24,511 bases of DNA from NCBI GenBank assembly GCA_046705265.1, contig JBJKQL010000065.1, positions 1 to 24,511 on the forward strand, read 5' to 3'. The number at the start of each line of letters is the position of its first letter. Positions within the stretch are counted from its first letter, which is position 1. This DNA comes from JAJYTL01 sp046705265 (GTDB lineage: Bacteria > Pseudomonadota > Alphaproteobacteria > Ferrovibrionales > Ferrovibrionaceae). Positions 22,980 through 24,511 of this stretch are shown in pieces. The notes under the pieces were generated by a model that saw only the letters and a list, made by a program, of their open reading frames with translations, was not told the origin of the DNA and made no database searches. A program made the translations under genes and the position numbers.

Positions 22980-24080
22980 TCAGGCGGGTAGGGCCGACGC
23001 ATCGGTTTGTTTCTCCGGGTTAATGTGAGTGACGTAGAGGGTCCTGGTTGGGAATGCAAATTCGATTTCCCGTTCCTGGAAGCGTTGGAAGAGCTCCAGA
23101 TTAATGCGTTGCTGGATGTCCATGTAAATATTGTAGTCCGGGTTCAAGACATAATAGACGACTTCGAAATTCAGGGCCGAATCGCCGTACGCTTTGAAGT
23201 GGGCGCGATCAAACCGGGTCTGTTCGATCGCCTGGATTATGTCCCGGATCATGCCCGGAATCTCCGTCAGCTTGTCGCGAGGCGTGTCATAGGTAACGCC
23301 GATATTGAATAGAATGCGCCGTTCGGAGAAATGTCGGTAATTATGAATGCGCGTATTGAGGAGGCTGCTGTTTGATTGCACGATTTCTTCACCTCCAAGG
23401 CTACGGATTCTCGTGCTCTTGACGCCGACGTGCTCGACCGTACCTGCGACATCGCCATACACAATGAAGTGCCCGACGGAAAACGGTCGATCGAGCAGGA
23501 TCGATAGCGATGCAAACAGATCTCCAAGGATGTTTTGTGCCGCCAATGCCACCGCGACGCCACCGATGCCGAGCCCGGTAACCAGCGCGGTAATATTTAT
23601 ATTAAGCGCGCTGAGTACTAGAAGGCCGACAAAAGACCAGACGACAACCCGTGCTAGGAAGTTAATGGCTCCCATCGCAGTTGCAAGCCGCGCCTCTTCG
23701 TCTTGCGGCTGCTGGCTGACGAATCTGTCGATGCCATAGAAGACGACCCGGATGCTCCAGATACCAAGCTGCAGAAGGATGGCAATTTCTATGATTGTAG
23801 AAACGGTCGCCGCCGCTCGGCCCTCAAGCGGTAGTGCGTATGTTCCGCAATATAACGCCACAAACAGGAGAAAAACGGTGTTCGTTGAGCGCACCAAGCT
23901 GATGATTAGAGCGTTGAAACTGGTTCCATTCGCTCTCCTCGATGGTGCGGCATAGCGAAGGAGCACGCCGCGCAGCAGCCACAAGAGGATAAATACTGCT
24001 ACGGAAATAGCCACAAAACCAATGGCGGCCGCGACAGTAACACCATCAATGCTGTGGTGAAAAAACGCGGTTCCTCCCAT
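22980..24080 (-). CDS. mechanosensitive ion channel, MscS family
   Basis: The 366-aa inner-membrane protein has hydrophobic segments at about residues 15-38, 60-80, 90-112 and 138-162, then the pore helix and linker: ITALVTGLGIGGVAVALAAQ, NILGDLFASLSILLDRPFSV, the most conserved part of MscS (Gly/Ala-packed TM3). The beta domain follows with VYGDVAGTVEHVGVKSTRIR, GGEEIVQSNSSLLNTRIHNY, and the alpha/beta C-terminal domain to about 350. It opens under membrane tension to release solutes after osmotic downshift. One or two extra N-terminal helices make it longer than E. coli MscS (286 aa). ATG 24080 has a strong AGGAGGG. It is monocistronic as far as seen. Confidence 0.93.
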   Translation of the reverse strand: MGGTAFFHHSIDGVTVAAAIGFVAISVAVFILLWLLRGVLLRYAAPSRRANGTSFNALIISLVRSTNTVFLLFVALYCGTYALPLEGRAAATVSTIIEIAILLQLGIWSIRVVFYGIDRFVSQQPQDEEARLATAMGAINFLARVVVWSFVGLLVLSALNINITALVTGLGIGGVAVALAAQNILGDLFASLSILLDRPFSVGHFIVYGDVAGTVEHVGVKSTRIRSLGGEEIVQSNSSLLNTRIHNYRHFSERRILFNIGVTYDTPRDKLTEIPGMIRDIIQAIEQTRFDRAHFKAYGDSALNFEVVYYVLNPDYNIYMDIQQRINLELFQRFQEREIEFAFPTRTLYVTHINPEKQTDASALPA

Positions 24081-24423
24081 AGTCGTCCCTCCTTTCCCTC
24101 TGTTGCAGAGACCGTCTGTCGAGCCTCAACAAGTCGTTCCTGACTAGGCTGAGGCGGCTAATGGATGGCAAGTTTCCAAATACTGCCATGACATCGGGGT
24201 AAGTTGTAGCCGCTGCCCTCGCGGGCCGAGATCGGCTGCATGTGGGCGAATGATTTGCTCGGAACGGCCACTTTGGCCAGCTAACACCATGCGGCGAGTG
24301 CGAGCGACCATTTTCGTGTCACGACCCCACGCTGCTGTAGCCAGAATCGAACGAGCATCTGAGGAAGACAACTATCTCCGCCAGAGGGCGGATTAAAGGT
24401 GGCTCTTTTGAAAATTGAGTGGG
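24081..24423. other. intergenic, no gene supported
   Basis: The minus frame 24144-24371 has no recognised family and no good start signal. The region must hold the promoter of the channel gene. A hairpin TCCGCC-AGAG-GGCGGA lies at 24377-24392, 31 bases after the stop of the edge gene (minus), without a T-run. Confidence 0.4.
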
Positions 24424-24511
24424 TTACGCGGCATGTGGATTGATCCGCGTGAAGTCGAGCTTTCCGGCGATGAGGAAGAGGACGGTTCGCATCGTGTCGA
24501 ACCGCGTATAG
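24424..24511 (-). CDS. C-terminal 28 codons of an unrecognised gene at the right edge
   Basis: The minus strand entering at 24511 reads YTRFDTMRTVLFLIAGKLDF, then TRINPHAA and TAA at 24426-24424. The composition is protein-like, with a hydrophobic LFLIAG helix. The short conserved-looking end might belong to a transposase, but I do not recognise it securely. Confidence 0.4.
   Translation of the reverse strand, partial: YTRFDTMRTVLFLIAGKLDFTRINPHAA

Noticed and set aside
1..24511. CRISPR arrays, tRNA or rRNA genes, sigma-54 promoters
   Set aside because: No regularly spaced repeats, cloverleaf or rRNA-like sequence were noticed; sites such as TGGCAC at 18974 lack the partner TTGC at the required spacing.

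Overview
The window looks like an accessory stretch of an alphaproteobacterial chromosome or genomic island, probably order Hyphomicrobiales (Rhizobiales). This is inferred from the GC-rich coding style and the kinds of families present (YbfB-like MFS, HxlR, Liv-type ABC transporter, IS66/IS110/IS30 relatives). No rRNA or tRNA gene was found and I cannot name the species. Intact metabolic genes are separated by decayed insertion sequences and broken genes, which suggests repeated insertion, deletion and gene acquisition.

Left part (1-5070): the start of an IS30-type transposase runs off the left edge. It is followed by an M20 metallopeptidase (398-1819), about 1 kb with little in it, and a divergent pair made of a SAM-dependent methyltransferase (minus) and an HxlR regulator with a long C-terminal domain (plus). 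Downstream of the regulator are two unrecognised small ORFs and the N-terminus of a papain-like/C39-like cysteine protease.

IS graveyard and efflux unit (4990-8120): an IS3 transposase tail with a frameshift lies next to an internally deleted IS66 element (tnpA, first codons of tnpB, last codons of tnpC). A TetR regulator follows; it carries a one-base frameshift and sits just upstream of an intact YbfB/YjiJ-type MFS transporter.

Middle (8120-9955): mostly sparse sequence with a small HTH protein (minus), an unrecognised 149-aa protein (plus), and an AT-rich divergent intergenic region holding two inverted repeats.

Liv operon (9956-14553, minus): substrate-binding protein, livH, livM, livG and livF. 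From livH onward the coding regions overlap, consistent with one import system for a branched-chain amino acid, amide or small carboxylate. LivG has an unusual ABC signature. Upstream is a 93-codon IS110 remnant whose recognisable part ends at a perfect 16-bp palindrome.

leuCDB operon (15712-18891, minus): both isopropylmalate isomerase subunits and the dehydrogenase, tightly spaced and with no leuA in the window. Divergent from it is a COG3618-type amidohydrolase (plus). Then come a truncated persulfide-dioxygenase-like MBL gene and a heavily damaged DHA2-type MFS pseudogene, both minus.

Right part (21164-24511, minus): an RhlE-like DEAD-box helicase with a basic tail, an MscS-type channel, and the last 28 codons of an unrecognised gene at the edge.

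The clearest functional units are the Liv importer, the leuCDB cluster and the broken-regulator/efflux pair. I see no clear evidence of an entirely new system. The most unusual places are the interrupted small-ORF/cysteine-protease locus (4485-5064), the LivG signature change, and the divergent HTH/hypothetical pair with its inverted repeats.
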